This document shows, in pieces, positions 1 to 8,948 of a stretch of 64,000 nucleotides of DNA. The notes beneath the pieces are model-generated. The model was not told the origin of the DNA, searched no databases, and saw only the letters and a program-made list of their open reading frames with translations. The position numbers were made by a program, and so were the translations under genes. Positions within the stretch are counted from its first letter, which is position 1. Each line of letters starts with the position of its first letter. The DNA lies in contig RAZP01000019.1 of assembly GCA_004028745.1 (NCBI GenBank), positions 12,797-76,796 on the forward strand. The letters are read 5' to 3'. This DNA comes from Prosthecochloris sp. (GTDB lineage Bacteria; Bacteroidota; Chlorobiia; Chlorobiales; Chlorobiaceae).

Positions 1-227
1 TACTTCCAGAATATCTGCATTAGTGGTTCTCGTCTATAATAACCGTTTGTGCTTTCAACTCTTTTGAATTCGAGGGACGTCGGAGGGACGTCGTGGAGTA
101 GCTTAAGCAACACACAGATGCAAGCCGGAAGTAGGCATATCCGGTGTTTCATGTAATGAACGTGCATGTCCAGTGGAGTTTTGGACCTACCCGATTAAGG
201 GTTCATCGCAGTACCTTTGACTTTTCT
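1..227. other. Window edge, no gene recognised
   Basis: This stretch lies downstream of the minus-strand methyltransferase gene. I see a short direct repeat (GAGGGACGTC twice, near 73-94) but no convincing reading frame or RNA. The neighbouring gene beyond the edge is not visible. Confidence 0.4.
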
Positions 228-1673
228 TCACACTGCTCGTCGGAAGCATGCCAGCGTCTCGATATGACTGGTATGCGGGAACATGTCGACTGGCTGAACC
301 TCTTCAAGCCGGAAGCCGGAAGCAGAGATCTCCTTGCTATCACGTGCAAGGTTGGCCGGGTTACAGCTGACATAGACAATTGTTTCGGGCTGAAGCCGAA
401 TCATTGTCTTGAGAGCTTTCGGGTGCATTCCAGCTCTTGGCGGGTCGGTGACGATCACCCTCGGAAACCCGAATTCCTCGAGCATACCGAGCAGGGTATG
501 AAAATCCTTCAGATCCACTCCGTAAAACGAGGCATTGGTGATACCGTTGCATGAGGCATTTTCTGCAGCATCGGCAAGAGAACTCTCAACGATTTCAAGC
601 CCGACTGCCCTACGGCAGCGCTCGGCAAGATAAAGCGTGATGGTGCCAGTTCCGCAATAAAGATCATAGACCGTATCATCCTCTCTCAGCCCTGCCATTT
701 CCATGATACCGTCATACAGGGTTTCGGCCTGCTTTGTGTTTGTCTGAAAGAACGAGTTGGCGGAAATCCTGAACCGAAGATCTCCAAGACGCTCCTGAAT
801 AACCCCCTCACCATGAATGACATACTCTTTCTCACCGATGGCAACCGTGTTTTTCCGTGTCGTAACGTTGTTGATGATTGTCATCTTCTGTCCGGGCATT
901 GTGGACAAAAGCCGGTCCCCGTATGACACCATGAGCCTGGAGTCATGCCATGAGGTGACTAGGTTAACCATGAGCTCATCCTGCTCCTCGCTGTAGCGCA
1001 GCATGAGGTTTCTTAAAAACCCCTTATGCTGCCTTGCCGCATAAGGCTCAAGGTTTTGCTCAAGAGCAAAAGCCCTCGTAGTGTCAAGCACACGGTTCAT
1101 ACACTCTTTGGCAAGATAGCAGCGGTCGATCTCAAGCACTTTCTCGAAATTACCCGGAGCGTGAAATCCAAGCGCAAAATCTTTTGGCTTGTCCAGCACA
1201 TCCTTCTGTAGTTCTTCCGGTAACAGGTATCGTTTGCTGGAACAGGAGAATTCCACCTTGTTCCGGTAATGCGTTGTATTCCGGGCCGGAAGAACCGGCA
1301 TGATATCGATATCCTGAAAGCCGCCGATATGCACGAGGGCATCGCGCACCTTTTTCTGCTTGTAACGAAGCTGCGCCTCATAACTCACATGCATCCACTT
1401 GCACCCCCCGCAAACGCCAAACACCGGGCATTCCGGCTTGACCCTGTCCGGGGACGGGGCAAGCAACTCGTTGAGAACCGTCTCGAGATAGGTCGGCCTG
1501 ACCTTGGTTATGGCTGCCCTGACCCTGTCGCCCACAGCCAGCATTCCCCGAACAAGCACTCCGGTCCCGTTCTCCAGTCTCCCGAAACACTGATCCTTTT
1601 CAGCGATATCGGAAATTGTTAGTTCAACAGGCTCACCTTTTGTATAAAAATCCCGTAAGTTGCGCTCTTTCAT
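228..1673 (-). CDS. rlmD: 23S rRNA (uracil-C5)-methyltransferase, RlmD/RumA type
   Basis: Predicted SAM-dependent enzyme that makes 5-methyluridine in rRNA (TrmA/RlmC/RlmD family). The 481 residues show an N-terminal TRAM-like RNA-binding domain (about residues 15-70), iron-sulfur cysteines C82, C88 and C91 in CPVFGVCGGC, a SAM-binding motif DLYCGTGTITLYLAE, the DPPRAGMH motif, and the catalytic cysteine in VYVSCNP near the C terminus. Length fits the family. Its ATG overlaps the stop of the upstream ROK kinase gene by four bases, so the two are probably translated together. Which uridine is modified cannot be told from sequence alone; the symbol follows the cluster-containing RlmD branch. 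Confidence 0.88.
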   Translation of the reverse strand: MKERNLRDFYTKGEPVELTISDIAEKDQCFGRLENGTGVLVRGMLAVGDRVRAAITKVRPTYLETVLNELLAPSPDRVKPECPVFGVCGGCKWMHVSYEAQLRYKQKKVRDALVHIGGFQDIDIMPVLPARNTTHYRNKVEFSCSSKRYLLPEELQKDVLDKPKDFALGFHAPGNFEKVLEIDRCYLAKECMNRVLDTTRAFALEQNLEPYAARQHKGFLRNLMLRYSEEQDELMVNLVTSWHDSRLMVSYGDRLLSTMPGQKMTIINNVTTRKNTVAIGEKEYVIHGEGVIQERLGDLRFRISANSFFQTNTKQAETLYDGIMEMAGLREDDTVYDLYCGTGTITLYLAERCRRAVGLEIVESSLADAAENASCNGITNASFYGVDLKDFHTLLGMLEEFGFPRVIVTDPPRAGMHPKALKTMIRLQPETIVYVSCNPANLARDSKEISASGFRLEEVQPVDMFPHTSHIETLACFRRAV

Positions 1674-2590
1674 TCAGACTTTCCTACAGTTAACAAGGCC
1701 GCTCCGATAACGCCGGCGCTGTCCCCCAGCTCCGGACGTACAACCGGAATATCGAGGGAACCGTTAAACAGATGTGTTTCTATTTCGCGCCTGGCTGCAG
1801 GGGAGTAGAGCGCTTCCACATTGCTGACACCACCGCCGATAATTATAATGTGGGGGTCAAGAATATTGATTACCTGGGCAATCGCTTTGCCGAAACCGTT
1901 CACTAAACGCTCAATGGTTTCCGCGGCTGCCTGGTCGGTTTCTGTCGTTGCTGCGATCTCTTTGAGAGATTTCCACATTCCTCCTGACCGGATGGTGTAG
2001 AATCGTTCAAGTGAAGGCCCTGACAAAACAGTTTCCACACATCCTTTCCGGCCGCAGTAGCACGGCTCCCCGTCAGGCAGCAGCTCATTATGCCCCCACT
2101 CTCCGGCAATGCCGTGCGCTCCGTGAATTACCCTATCGCCGCACACAATTCCACCGCCCACACCGGTACCAAGAATGATACCGAACGCTACATCCGCACC
2201 ACGCTGCATCGTCTCTCTTCCAGCCCCAAAGAGCGATTCGGCAAGGGCAAAACAGTTTGCATCGTTATCGAGCGTAACGCCGGCCTGCAGCACATCCTTG
2301 AGATCCATATGCAGTGGATTGCCGTTCAGGCAGACGGTGTTGGAGTTTTTCAAAAGACCGTTTTCACAGTCAATCCTGCCTGGGGTACCGATGCCAATAT
2401 GTTCCGGAAGGGGCGAACCAAGTTCATCGGCCATCTTCTGCACAAGCTTCCCGACCCTGGAAAGTATATGGCGGTAGCCTCCGGGCGCTTCCGTTGCTAT
2501 CCTCATACGAACCAGCGGTGTGCGGCTTTCATCGAGGACTGCTCCTTCTATTTTCGTCCCTCCGAGATCTATGCCCCAATATTGTACCAT
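1670..2590 (-). CDS. ROK family glucokinase
   Basis: Predicted cytoplasmic sugar kinase, most likely glucokinase feeding glucose-6-phosphate into glycogen and glycolytic pathways. The 306 residues begin with the phosphate-1 motif GIDLGGTKIEGAVLD, carry LDNDANCFALAE around the catalytic Asp, and have the ROK zinc motif in CYCGRKGCVE. No N-terminal helix-turn-helix is present, so it is an enzyme rather than a ROK repressor such as NagC or XylR. It forms a two-gene unit with the downstream rRNA methyltransferase (four-base overlap). Sugar preference among ROK kinases is not decided by these motifs. Confidence 0.88.
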   Translation of the reverse strand: MVQYWGIDLGGTKIEGAVLDESRTPLVRMRIATEAPGGYRHILSRVGKLVQKMADELGSPLPEHIGIGTPGRIDCENGLLKNSNTVCLNGNPLHMDLKDVLQAGVTLDNDANCFALAESLFGAGRETMQRGADVAFGIILGTGVGGGIVCGDRVIHGAHGIAGEWGHNELLPDGEPCYCGRKGCVETVLSGPSLERFYTIRSGGMWKSLKEIAATTETDQAAAETIERLVNGFGKAIAQVINILDPHIIIIGGGVSNVEALYSPAARREIETHLFNGSLDIPVVRPELGDSAGVIGAALLTVGKSE

Positions 2591-2847
2591 CTTTTGAAAT
2601 GATTATGATTTAATCCCATAACCAAACAAAAAATAAGGCATTATTGAGAATATCGAATAAGAAAAACCCCTTCTCTCACAGGTGTTGAGCACAGTCATGA
2701 TGTGCGCAATGCCGCGAGTTCAGCCGTATGACCCCATAGCAAACCTGAGCAGGCAGCTCCGGGAGAATTCATCCCGGAGCATGTCCCCAACCGCTTTTCT
2801 GACAGCGAACCCCGACAGTTCGAGGGATCAACAGCCGGGCGTCGCGG
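2591..2847. other. Intergenic region with one strong hairpin
   Basis: Lies between yidC (upstream in transcription) and the ROK kinase on the minus strand. It contains a perfect 9-bp inverted repeat, GCTCCGGGA and TCCCGGAGC, at 2756-2780 with a 7-base loop. No T-run follows on either strand, so it is not a classic rho-independent terminator. I looked for SRP RNA, tmRNA and RNase P signatures and did not find them. Confidence 0.4.
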
Positions 2848-4632
2848 TCAACGCTTTTTCCCTCCTTTTTTCTTTTTAGGAGGCTTTGGAGCCGGTTTTG
2901 CAGGAGTTATTTCCGGCAGGTCTTCCGTTGTCGTTGTTTTATTGATGTAAAACGTCTGGGCGATGCTGAACACGTTGAACATCAGATAGTAGAGACCCAG
3001 GCCCGAGGGAAGGTTGTTGAAAAAGAGCAGCATCATGACCGGGAAAATGTACATCATGATCTTCATCTGCTCATTGGTCTGGGTAGTCGGAGTAATCTTC
3101 TGCTGCAGATAGACCGCTCCACCCATGAGAATCGGAAACAGGGCGATATGGTCCCCGTAAAGCGGTATGCTGAATCCAAGATCAAGAATTGAATCCGGAA
3201 GCGAAAGGTCTTTGGCCCAGAGAAACGACTGCTGTCGAAGCTCTATGGAAGAACGAAATACATAGAACATCGCGAAAAGCAGGGGCATCTGCAGAAGAAC
3301 AGGAAGGCACCCGCCCAAAGGATTGACACCGGCTTCCTTGTATATCCTCCCGAGTTCGCTTTGCATTTTTTGGGGATTGTCCTTGTACTTTTCCTGCAGC
3401 TCTTTCATCATCGGCTGGAGCGCCGCCATCTTTTTCATCGACTTCGTCGAAGCCATGGTAAGCGGATAAGTCACCACCTTGATCAAGAGAGCGAATATGA
3501 TGATAATCAGACCGTAGTTGTCGATGAACTTGTTGAGCAGGTTGAAAATCGGCAGAATGATATACTCTGCAAACGGCCTTGTCAGCCAGTCCCAGCCGAA
3601 GTCCATGATCTTTTCAAGATTCACTCCTAAAGAATGAAGTACATTGTAATCGACCGGGCCGACATAGAGCGACAGGGCCTCTTTGTGCGTTCTCTCATCC
3701 GGAGGCAGCTTGAACTTCAGTGCCGCCGTATAGTCTTCAAACTTTTCTCCCGCCTTGTGATTGCCGCTCAGATACACCCCATCCGTCGGCGAGGCCGGTA
3801 TAATAGCCGCGACAAAATATTTTGTCCTCACTGCAATCCATTTGGCAACACCGGACTGCTCTTCACGATAATCTTTTGAGGGATCGCTTGCATCAAGTTT
3901 GAGAAGGCTTCCGCCCATGTAAGCAGAAGCCCATGAATTTTGCATCTCATCTTCGACATTTTTTTCAGAATGCAAAAGGCCTCCATCCCATTCAATCTGG
4001 TACTCATTGCCCGGCAGCATACCGTCGAAGCCTGTAAGCTCCACGTCATAGCCTATGGTATAGGTATCACCCGTAAACGTGTAGACGATCTCAATACTTC
4101 TTTCGGGAGACACATCAAGCCTGTAGGTTATGGAATAGGACTCTTTACCGGTAAGGGAAACCTCGCCCTGATTATCAGAGGCGGTAAAATAAAGATCCCT
4201 TGTATCTATCTTTTTACCGTCACGGGTCTGGAAAAAAAGAGACAAAGCACCGCCGTCACTGCTTTTTACCAGGTCAAACCGTTCCCGCTCTGCATTGAGA
4301 TGCTCTTTCAGCACCATTGACTTCAGCGTCGCCCCGCGCGAGGAAAATACAGCCGTAAACAGGTCGTTGTCAATGGTGGTCAGTTTTTCCTCACCGTCGG
4401 CAGCAACGGCAAATTCCCCGAAACTGTCACTGCCGCCGAACTCCTGTACTGGCGCCACCGCTGCTTCACGACTACTTTCAGGCGTTTCGTCGACCGCGGT
4501 CACATCGGTCGTCGTCATATCCTGCATGGGCTTTCTCTCCGGGGCCATAAACTGCATCCACACAATCATGATCAGGCCTATCAGCACAAGTCCTATTACA
4601 GAATTTCTATCCATTGTCTCCTTTTTTAACAT
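2848..4632 (-). CDS. yidC: Membrane protein insertase YidC
   Basis: Inserts and folds inner-membrane proteins alone or with SecYEG. The 594-residue protein has an N-terminal anchor (about 7-27), the large periplasmic beta domain typical of Gram-negative YidC, and five conserved C-terminal helices beginning near residue 360 (YGLIIIIFALLIKVVTYPLT), with the conserved positive Arg-Ile-Tyr-Lys loop (LGRIYKEAGVNPLGGCLP). The C terminus is a very basic Lys/Arg/Pro tail (PPKKKKGGKKR), likely for ribosome contact. It is the last gene of rpmH-rnpA-yidD-yidC; its start overlaps yidD by 26 bases. Confidence 0.97.
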   Translation of the reverse strand: MLKKETMDRNSVIGLVLIGLIMIVWMQFMAPERKPMQDMTTTDVTAVDETPESSREAAVAPVQEFGGSDSFGEFAVAADGEEKLTTIDNDLFTAVFSSRGATLKSMVLKEHLNAERERFDLVKSSDGGALSLFFQTRDGKKIDTRDLYFTASDNQGEVSLTGKESYSITYRLDVSPERSIEIVYTFTGDTYTIGYDVELTGFDGMLPGNEYQIEWDGGLLHSEKNVEDEMQNSWASAYMGGSLLKLDASDPSKDYREEQSGVAKWIAVRTKYFVAAIIPASPTDGVYLSGNHKAGEKFEDYTAALKFKLPPDERTHKEALSLYVGPVDYNVLHSLGVNLEKIMDFGWDWLTRPFAEYIILPIFNLLNKFIDNYGLIIIIFALLIKVVTYPLTMASTKSMKKMAALQPMMKELQEKYKDNPQKMQSELGRIYKEAGVNPLGGCLPVLLQMPLLFAMFYVFRSSIELRQQSFLWAKDLSLPDSILDLGFSIPLYGDHIALFPILMGGAVYLQQKITPTTQTNEQMKIMMYIFPVMMLLFFNNLPSGLGLYYLMFNVFSIAQTFYINKTTTTEDLPEITPAKPAPKPPKKKKGGKKR

Positions 4633-4882
4633 TTAATTTTTTTCCGATATGCGGCACCGGGTCGTATCCCCCTTTCGAAAAAGGATTACAGCGCAACACA
4701 CGCCACAGAGTAAGCCACATCGCATAAAAGAAGTTATGAGTCTTGAACGCTTCGAGCGCATAATTTGAACAGGTAGGATAAAATCGGCAGGAAGGACCCA
4801 GCAGGGGAGATATATAGGACCGGTAAAACTTGATCAGAAAAATCGGCACCTGGTTTATTTTCCAGAAAACATTGCGTTCCAT
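4607..4882 (-). CDS. yidD: Membrane protein insertion efficiency factor YidD
   Basis: Small basic protein thought to help YidC-dependent insertion at the inner membrane. The 91 residues hold the family hallmarks: an amphipathic N-terminal part (IKFYRSYISPLLGPSCRFYPTCS), the paired cysteines in SCRFYPTCSNYA, and RCNPFSKGGYDPVP. The reading frame runs 26 bases into yidC, so translation is probably coupled. Position between rnpA and yidC is the standard arrangement in bacteria. Confidence 0.95.
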   Translation of the reverse strand: MERNVFWKINQVPIFLIKFYRSYISPLLGPSCRFYPTCSNYALEAFKTHNFFYAMWLTLWRVLRCNPFSKGGYDPVPHIGKKLNVKKGDNG

Positions 4883-4949
4883 GATGCTTTTTTGCTAAAA
4901 CCACGTTCACTTGATCAAACACAGTCATTCAGCATGACAAACGGTATTC

Positions 4950-5375
4950 TCAACCGGGAGCCATTCTCATTATGCCTTCCAAAAGCCCCCTTACTTCTTT
5001 TCTGAAACTTTCCGACGACGGCAGTGTATTTTTCTCACGCCCTGTGTACATAAACGCTATACATAGTACCGTATTGCCGCTCCCTGTATATTTTCTTGCA
5101 CATTCGACAGCAGTTGATTTCTCATGCCTGTATGCTTCTCTCATCAATCGTTTTATCCTGTTGCGGCCAGCCGCACCGGGCATGATCTTTTTGCCGACGA
5201 CAAAAAGAACTTTCGGGAGTGCTCTTTGCCCTCCCTTTTCCATCTCGAGCGGAGCAAACAATACTTTTATAAATTCCCCCCTGAAACTGCGAGCTGAGCT
5301 GAAAAGCTTCGATACCAACGTACTGCCCCTGAGTATCTCATACTTTTTCAATGAATGAGCATGCGTAGTATTCAA
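4950..5375 (-). CDS. rnpA: Ribonuclease P protein component
   Basis: Protein subunit of RNase P, which trims the 5' ends of tRNA precursors by supporting the catalytic RNA. The 141-residue protein has the RNA-binding signature GRNRIKRLMREAYR and the preceding phenylalanine-rich strand FIKVLFAP. It begins 28 bases after rpmH and is followed by yidD. The RNase P RNA itself is not in this window. Confidence 0.95.
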   Translation of the reverse strand: MNTTHAHSLKKYEILRGSTLVSKLFSSARSFRGEFIKVLFAPLEMEKGGQRALPKVLFVVGKKIMPGAAGRNRIKRLMREAYRHEKSTAVECARKYTGSGNTVLCIAFMYTGREKNTLPSSESFRKEVRGLLEGIMRMAPG

Positions 5376-5403
5376 AACGTCATGGGACGATTGCTATTTT
5401 CCC

Positions 5404-5565
5404 CTACTTTCTGCGGGTCCCCATATCACTGCTGACACTGAGCGAGTGGCGTCCTTTTGCTCTGCGCGATGCAAGAATTCTGCGACCGTTTTTCGTAGAC
5501 ATGCGCTGACGGAAACCATGTTTGTTTCGTCTCTTTCTGTTATGCGGCTGAAATGTCCTCTTCAT
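5404..5565 (-). CDS. rpmH: 50S ribosomal protein L34
   Basis: A 53-codon gene too short for usual length cut-offs. Reading the minus strand from the ATG at 5565 gives MKRTFQPHNRKRRNKHGF then RMSTKNGRRILASRRAKGR, which is the L34 family hallmark, and stops with TAG at 5404-5406 after the tail DMGTRRK. Residues beyond the usual 44-46 form a short extension (SLSVSSDMGTRRK). An AGGAGT ribosome-binding site lies just upstream (minus strand, near 5573-5578). It is the first gene of the operon that diverges from dnaA across the origin region. Confidence 0.97.
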   Translation of the reverse strand: MKRTFQPHNRKRRNKHGFRQRMSTKNGRRILASRRAKGRHSLSVSSDMGTRRK

Positions 5566-6001
5566 AGTAAAACACTCCTCATTACTCCGTAATAATTCAA
5601 AAAATTCGGGGCATTGAATTTAGCACAATCATCATTCAAATCCAACCTCACAGAAATGCTTTTCCAGCTATTTCCTCACGATATAAGCACTTCCGCTAAC
5701 CTGACATATCCACATTGTGGATAACTTGTGGATAAAAAAAATCGACCCCCCTTCGCCCCCTATAAAACCTAACCGGAAACACAATCCAAATGTGTTGACA
5801 ACTAAACAGGACAAATCACTTATGCCATTATAAAACAACAAATAAACGTGTTGATAACATATGTTAACCTGATCATTTGCCCATGTGGAATTTTTCGTTC
5901 TACGAATTGTTTTTTATGCACTGAAAAATGTAATTTATAAACAGAAAATGTTGATGACTTACCCTTGAAAGGGTTTCCCACATTACAAATGCCCTGATTT
6001 C
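5566..6001. other. oriC: Origin region, left part (rpmH-dnaA gap) with DnaA boxes
   Basis: AT-rich 436-bp gap between divergent rpmH and dnaA. It holds two perfect DnaA boxes on the plus strand, TGTGGATAA at 5716-5724 and 5727-5735, one opposing near-perfect box ATATCCACA at 5706-5714, and a looser box TGTTGATAA at 5849-5857. Several T/A-rich tracts follow toward dnaA and could be the unwinding region. Placement beside rpmH and dnaA is the commonest site for bacterial origins. The exact unwinding site is not provable here. Confidence 0.75.
5706..5735. promoter_or_regulatory. DnaA box cluster
   Basis: Three 9-mers sit within 30 bases: ATATCCACA (5706-5714, one mismatch to TTATCCACA), TGTGGATAA (5716-5724) and TGTGGATAA (5727-5735). 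The first two form an inverted pair and the last two are direct repeats 11 bases apart, about one helical turn, so bound DnaA molecules would lie on one face of the helix. Besides origin function they may repress dnaA or rpmH transcription. Confidence 0.8.
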
Positions 6002-7477
6002 ATGTCGCCTCAGCCCAGTAAGGAATTGCTCGAAGAACCGTCAAAAGTCGATACTGCACAAGCAGAAACAGCACAGAAAATATGGAATGCCTGTCTTGAT
6101 GTGCTTAAAGACAAGCTTAACAGCCAGGCATTCAAGACATGGTTTACTCCCATCACTCCCATTCATTTCTCGGACAACGAGCTGACTATAGAAGTTCCAA
6201 GTCAGTTTTTTTACGAGTGGATTGAAGAAAATTACTCTACACAGTTGAAACAGGCGCTGAGAGACATTCTTGGCTCTGAAGGAAAACTGATGTACTCGAT
6301 CGTTATGGATAAATCCCAGAGCAATCCGGTCACAATTGAATTGCCTCACCAGAATATAGCAAAAGCCGAGCCGGGTAATCAAGGCGGCTCAGAAGCTCAG
6401 GTATCTTCAGACAGAGACTTTCTGGAGCGCCACCGCACAAAATTCGAAAGTCACCTCAATCCAAAGTACACCTTCAATACCCTTATCCGGGGGGACTGCA
6501 ACTCACTTGCCTTTGCTGCCTCGAAATCCGTCTCGCAAAACCCTGGGCAGAATGCATTCAACCCACTCGTTATTTATGGCGGCGTGGGGTTGGGAAAAAC
6601 ACACATGATTCAGGCAATAGGGAATGAGGTTCGTGAAAAATGCATTTCGGAATATGTACTGTATGTATCCAGTGAAAAATTTGCCATAGATTTCGTCAAT
6701 GCCATTCAGAACGGCAATATTCAGGAGTTTTCAGCCTTTTACCGGAAAGTTGATGTCCTGATTATCGACGACATCCAGTTTTTTGCAGGCAAAGAAAAAA
6801 CCCAAGAGGAAATTTTTCACATCTTCAACACACTGCACCAGTCGAACAAACAAATCATCCTCTCATCGGATAGGCCTATCAAGGAGATCAAGGGAATCGA
6901 AGACCGTCTTATTTCAAGGTTCAACTGGGGGCTGTCGGCGGACATACAGGCCCCTGATTATGAAACCAGAAAAGCTATCATTCAAAGCAAGCTGGAGCAA
7001 AGCGGTGTGACGCTTGATGGAAACGTCATTGAATTCATTGCAACCAATGTTACACAGAATGTCAGGGAGCTTGAAGGGTGCATCGTCAAACTTCTTGCAT
7101 CCCATTCGCTTGTCAACCAGGATATAGATTTGTCTTTTACGAAATCTACTCTTAAAGACATCATCAGAATACAGTCAAAACAGCTGAGCCTGGAAACTAT
7201 CGAAAAAGCAATCTGCTCTTACTTCTCCATAACCCCGAACGACCTGAAAGGAAAATCGAAGAAAAAAGAGATTGCAACAGGCAGACAGATTGCCATGTAT
7301 CTGGGAAAGGAGCTCACAAATTCATCCCTCAAAACCATAGGGCTTCATTTCGGGGGGCGTGACCATTCTACCGTTATCCACGGTTACAATACCATCCGGA
7401 AAAAAATTGAGAACTCAGCGGAAACCAGAAACCATATAGAGGAGCTAAAAAAGCGCATTGAAATCATGTCAATGTAA
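6002..7477 (+). CDS. dnaA: Chromosomal replication initiator DnaA
   Basis: Binds DnaA boxes and opens the origin. The 491 residues show domain I (about 23-100), a linker, AAA+ domain with Walker A GGVGLGKTH (193-201) and Walker B VLIIDDIQFF (252-261), and the C-terminal helix-turn-helix with the box-recognition signature GGRDHSTVIHGYNTI. The ATG at 6002 gives an N-terminal extension of about 20 residues before the conserved KIWNACLDVL helix, normal for this phylum as far as I recall. DnaA boxes on both sides suggest autoregulation. Confidence 0.98.
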   Translation: MSPQPSKELLEEPSKVDTAQAETAQKIWNACLDVLKDKLNSQAFKTWFTPITPIHFSDNELTIEVPSQFFYEWIEENYSTQLKQALRDILGSEGKLMYSIVMDKSQSNPVTIELPHQNIAKAEPGNQGGSEAQVSSDRDFLERHRTKFESHLNPKYTFNTLIRGDCNSLAFAASKSVSQNPGQNAFNPLVIYGGVGLGKTHMIQAIGNEVREKCISEYVLYVSSEKFAIDFVNAIQNGNIQEFSAFYRKVDVLIIDDIQFFAGKEKTQEEIFHIFNTLHQSNKQIILSSDRPIKEIKGIEDRLISRFNWGLSADIQAPDYETRKAIIQSKLEQSGVTLDGNVIEFIATNVTQNVRELEGCIVKLLASHSLVNQDIDLSFTKSTLKDIIRIQSKQLSLETIEKAICSYFSITPNDLKGKSKKKEIATGRQIAMYLGKELTNSSLKTIGLHFGGRDHSTVIHGYNTIRKKIENSAETRNHIEELKKRIEIMSM

Positions 7478-7807
7478 TGACAATGGGTATCTTCCGTAAT
7501 GAAAGACAAGAACGCTGTTCTTCACAGGACCGTAATGTGGATAACCTGTCAACAATGTGTGCATGCATGAACGTATATGAAACAGATTATCAACACCCCG
7601 CGAAGGGTAGCCGTCAGAAGTTCCGGTAAACGTTGATAAACCAGGTTAGTTACCAACATATTGTCAACAGAGGCGAATACCGGAGAAAAAAGCGTAAGAG
7701 TATACGTAATAGTAAGTTACGGTTAACGAGAAAGAATAATCAAGATTTCCACACACTCAATAACAACAACAACTTTTTTAAGCATTTAATAATAAAAAGA
7801 GTGTACA
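7478..7807. other. Origin region, right part (dnaA-dnaN gap) with DnaA boxes
   Basis: A 330-bp AT-rich gap holding a perfect box TGTGGATAA at 7536-7544 and looser boxes TTATCAACA (7587-7595) and CGTTGATAA (7631-7639). The last 90 bases before dnaN are a run of A/T with CAA triplets (near 7758-7775), a plausible unwinding or promoter segment. Together with the left cluster this makes a two-part origin flanking dnaA, as known in Bacillus and some other bacteria. Confidence 0.6.
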
Positions 7808-8932
7808 ATGAAATTTTCGACCTCAATCAAACATTTTCAGGATGCAGTAAACAAGGCAACACAAGCGATTCCCACCAAAGCGCTGGATCCCCGTTATGAA
7901 AACCTGCACGCATTTCTCGATAACCAGGTGCTTACCCTTTTTGCTACCGATGGGGAAATGTCCATAACTGCTACAATGGACGTCGAGTCAACTGATCATG
8001 GCAATTTAGGAGTGAAGGCACGCACGATTCTGGATTTCCTGAGAAGCATGTACGATACAGGTGTCAGTTTTGAAGTTGAGCGCCAGCAGTTAAGTGATCA
8101 GGGTATTGTCAATATTGTTACTGACAAGGGGCATTACAGGATGCCGTGTACCTTTGAAAGCAAAGCGGAAAAGCAGGATAAAACCTACGACATAGAGTTA
8201 GAGCTTTCTTCCGAGGACTTGCTCAACATTATTCACAAGACAATTTTTGCATGCAGTGTAGATGGTATGAGACCTGCAATGATGGGAGTGTTGTTCGAAA
8301 TCGAAAATAATCTTCTTACTGCAGTTTCTACCGACGGTCATCGCCTGGTAAGATTTAGAAAAACATGTGACGTATCTCTTTCGGAAAAACAGAAAGTCGT
8401 TATACCGGCAAGAGTGTTATCTGTTCTGCAAAAGCTGGTCAGCGAGGGCAACGTCAAAATATCGATTGATTCGGCAAACAAATCCATACGTTTTTCAACG
8501 GGTAATCTTGTTCTCGATGCTGCGCTGATTGTCGAGCAATATCCCAACTATGAAGCGGTAATTCCTCTTGAAAACGATAAGAAGCTTACCATAGAAAGAG
8601 TTCTCTTCCACGATTCTGTCAAAAGGGTAGGGAGATTTTCAAGCATCGGTGATATCAGGTTTTCTATCACGCCATCTTCCATAAAACTTGCCGCTGAGAA
8701 TATCAATGAAGGGGAATCGGCGCAGGAAGATCTGGCATGTACCTACAGCGGAGAAGAAATAGAGATAGGTTTCAACTCGAAATTTATTGAAGCTGCACTT
8801 GCCCATATTGACGAAGACTCTGTTGTCGTCGAGTTGAGTCTTCCTACAACAGCCGTTATTCTTAAACCGGAAAAAGGGAAAGATAACGACAATCTGATGA
8901 TACTGGTTATGCCGGTAAGAATCAACAATTGA
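7808..8932 (+). CDS. dnaN: DNA polymerase III beta subunit (sliding clamp)
   Basis: Ring-shaped clamp that tethers replicative polymerase to DNA. The 374-residue length and three-domain pattern match DnaN: N-terminal MKFSTSIKHFQDAVNKATQAI, the middle-domain strand LTAVSTDGHRLVRF, and the C-terminal end LMILVMPVRI, which forms part of the hydrophobic protein-binding pocket. It follows dnaA and precedes recF by 16 bases, the canonical dnaA-dnaN-recF order. Confidence 0.98.
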   Translation: MKFSTSIKHFQDAVNKATQAIPTKALDPRYENLHAFLDNQVLTLFATDGEMSITATMDVESTDHGNLGVKARTILDFLRSMYDTGVSFEVERQQLSDQGIVNIVTDKGHYRMPCTFESKAEKQDKTYDIELELSSEDLLNIIHKTIFACSVDGMRPAMMGVLFEIENNLLTAVSTDGHRLVRFRKTCDVSLSEKQKVVIPARVLSVLQKLVSEGNVKISIDSANKSIRFSTGNLVLDAALIVEQYPNYEAVIPLENDKKLTIERVLFHDSVKRVGRFSSIGDIRFSITPSSIKLAAENINEGESAQEDLACTYSGEEIEIGFNSKFIEAALAHIDEDSVVVELSLPTTAVILKPEKGKDNDNLMILVMPVRINN

Positions 8933-8948
8933 GAGACCGGACTGATCG

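Noticed and set aside
2591..2847. SRP RNA, tmRNA or RNase P RNA in the yidC-ROK gap
   Set aside because: The conserved blocks of these RNAs are not present; only a hairpin is seen.
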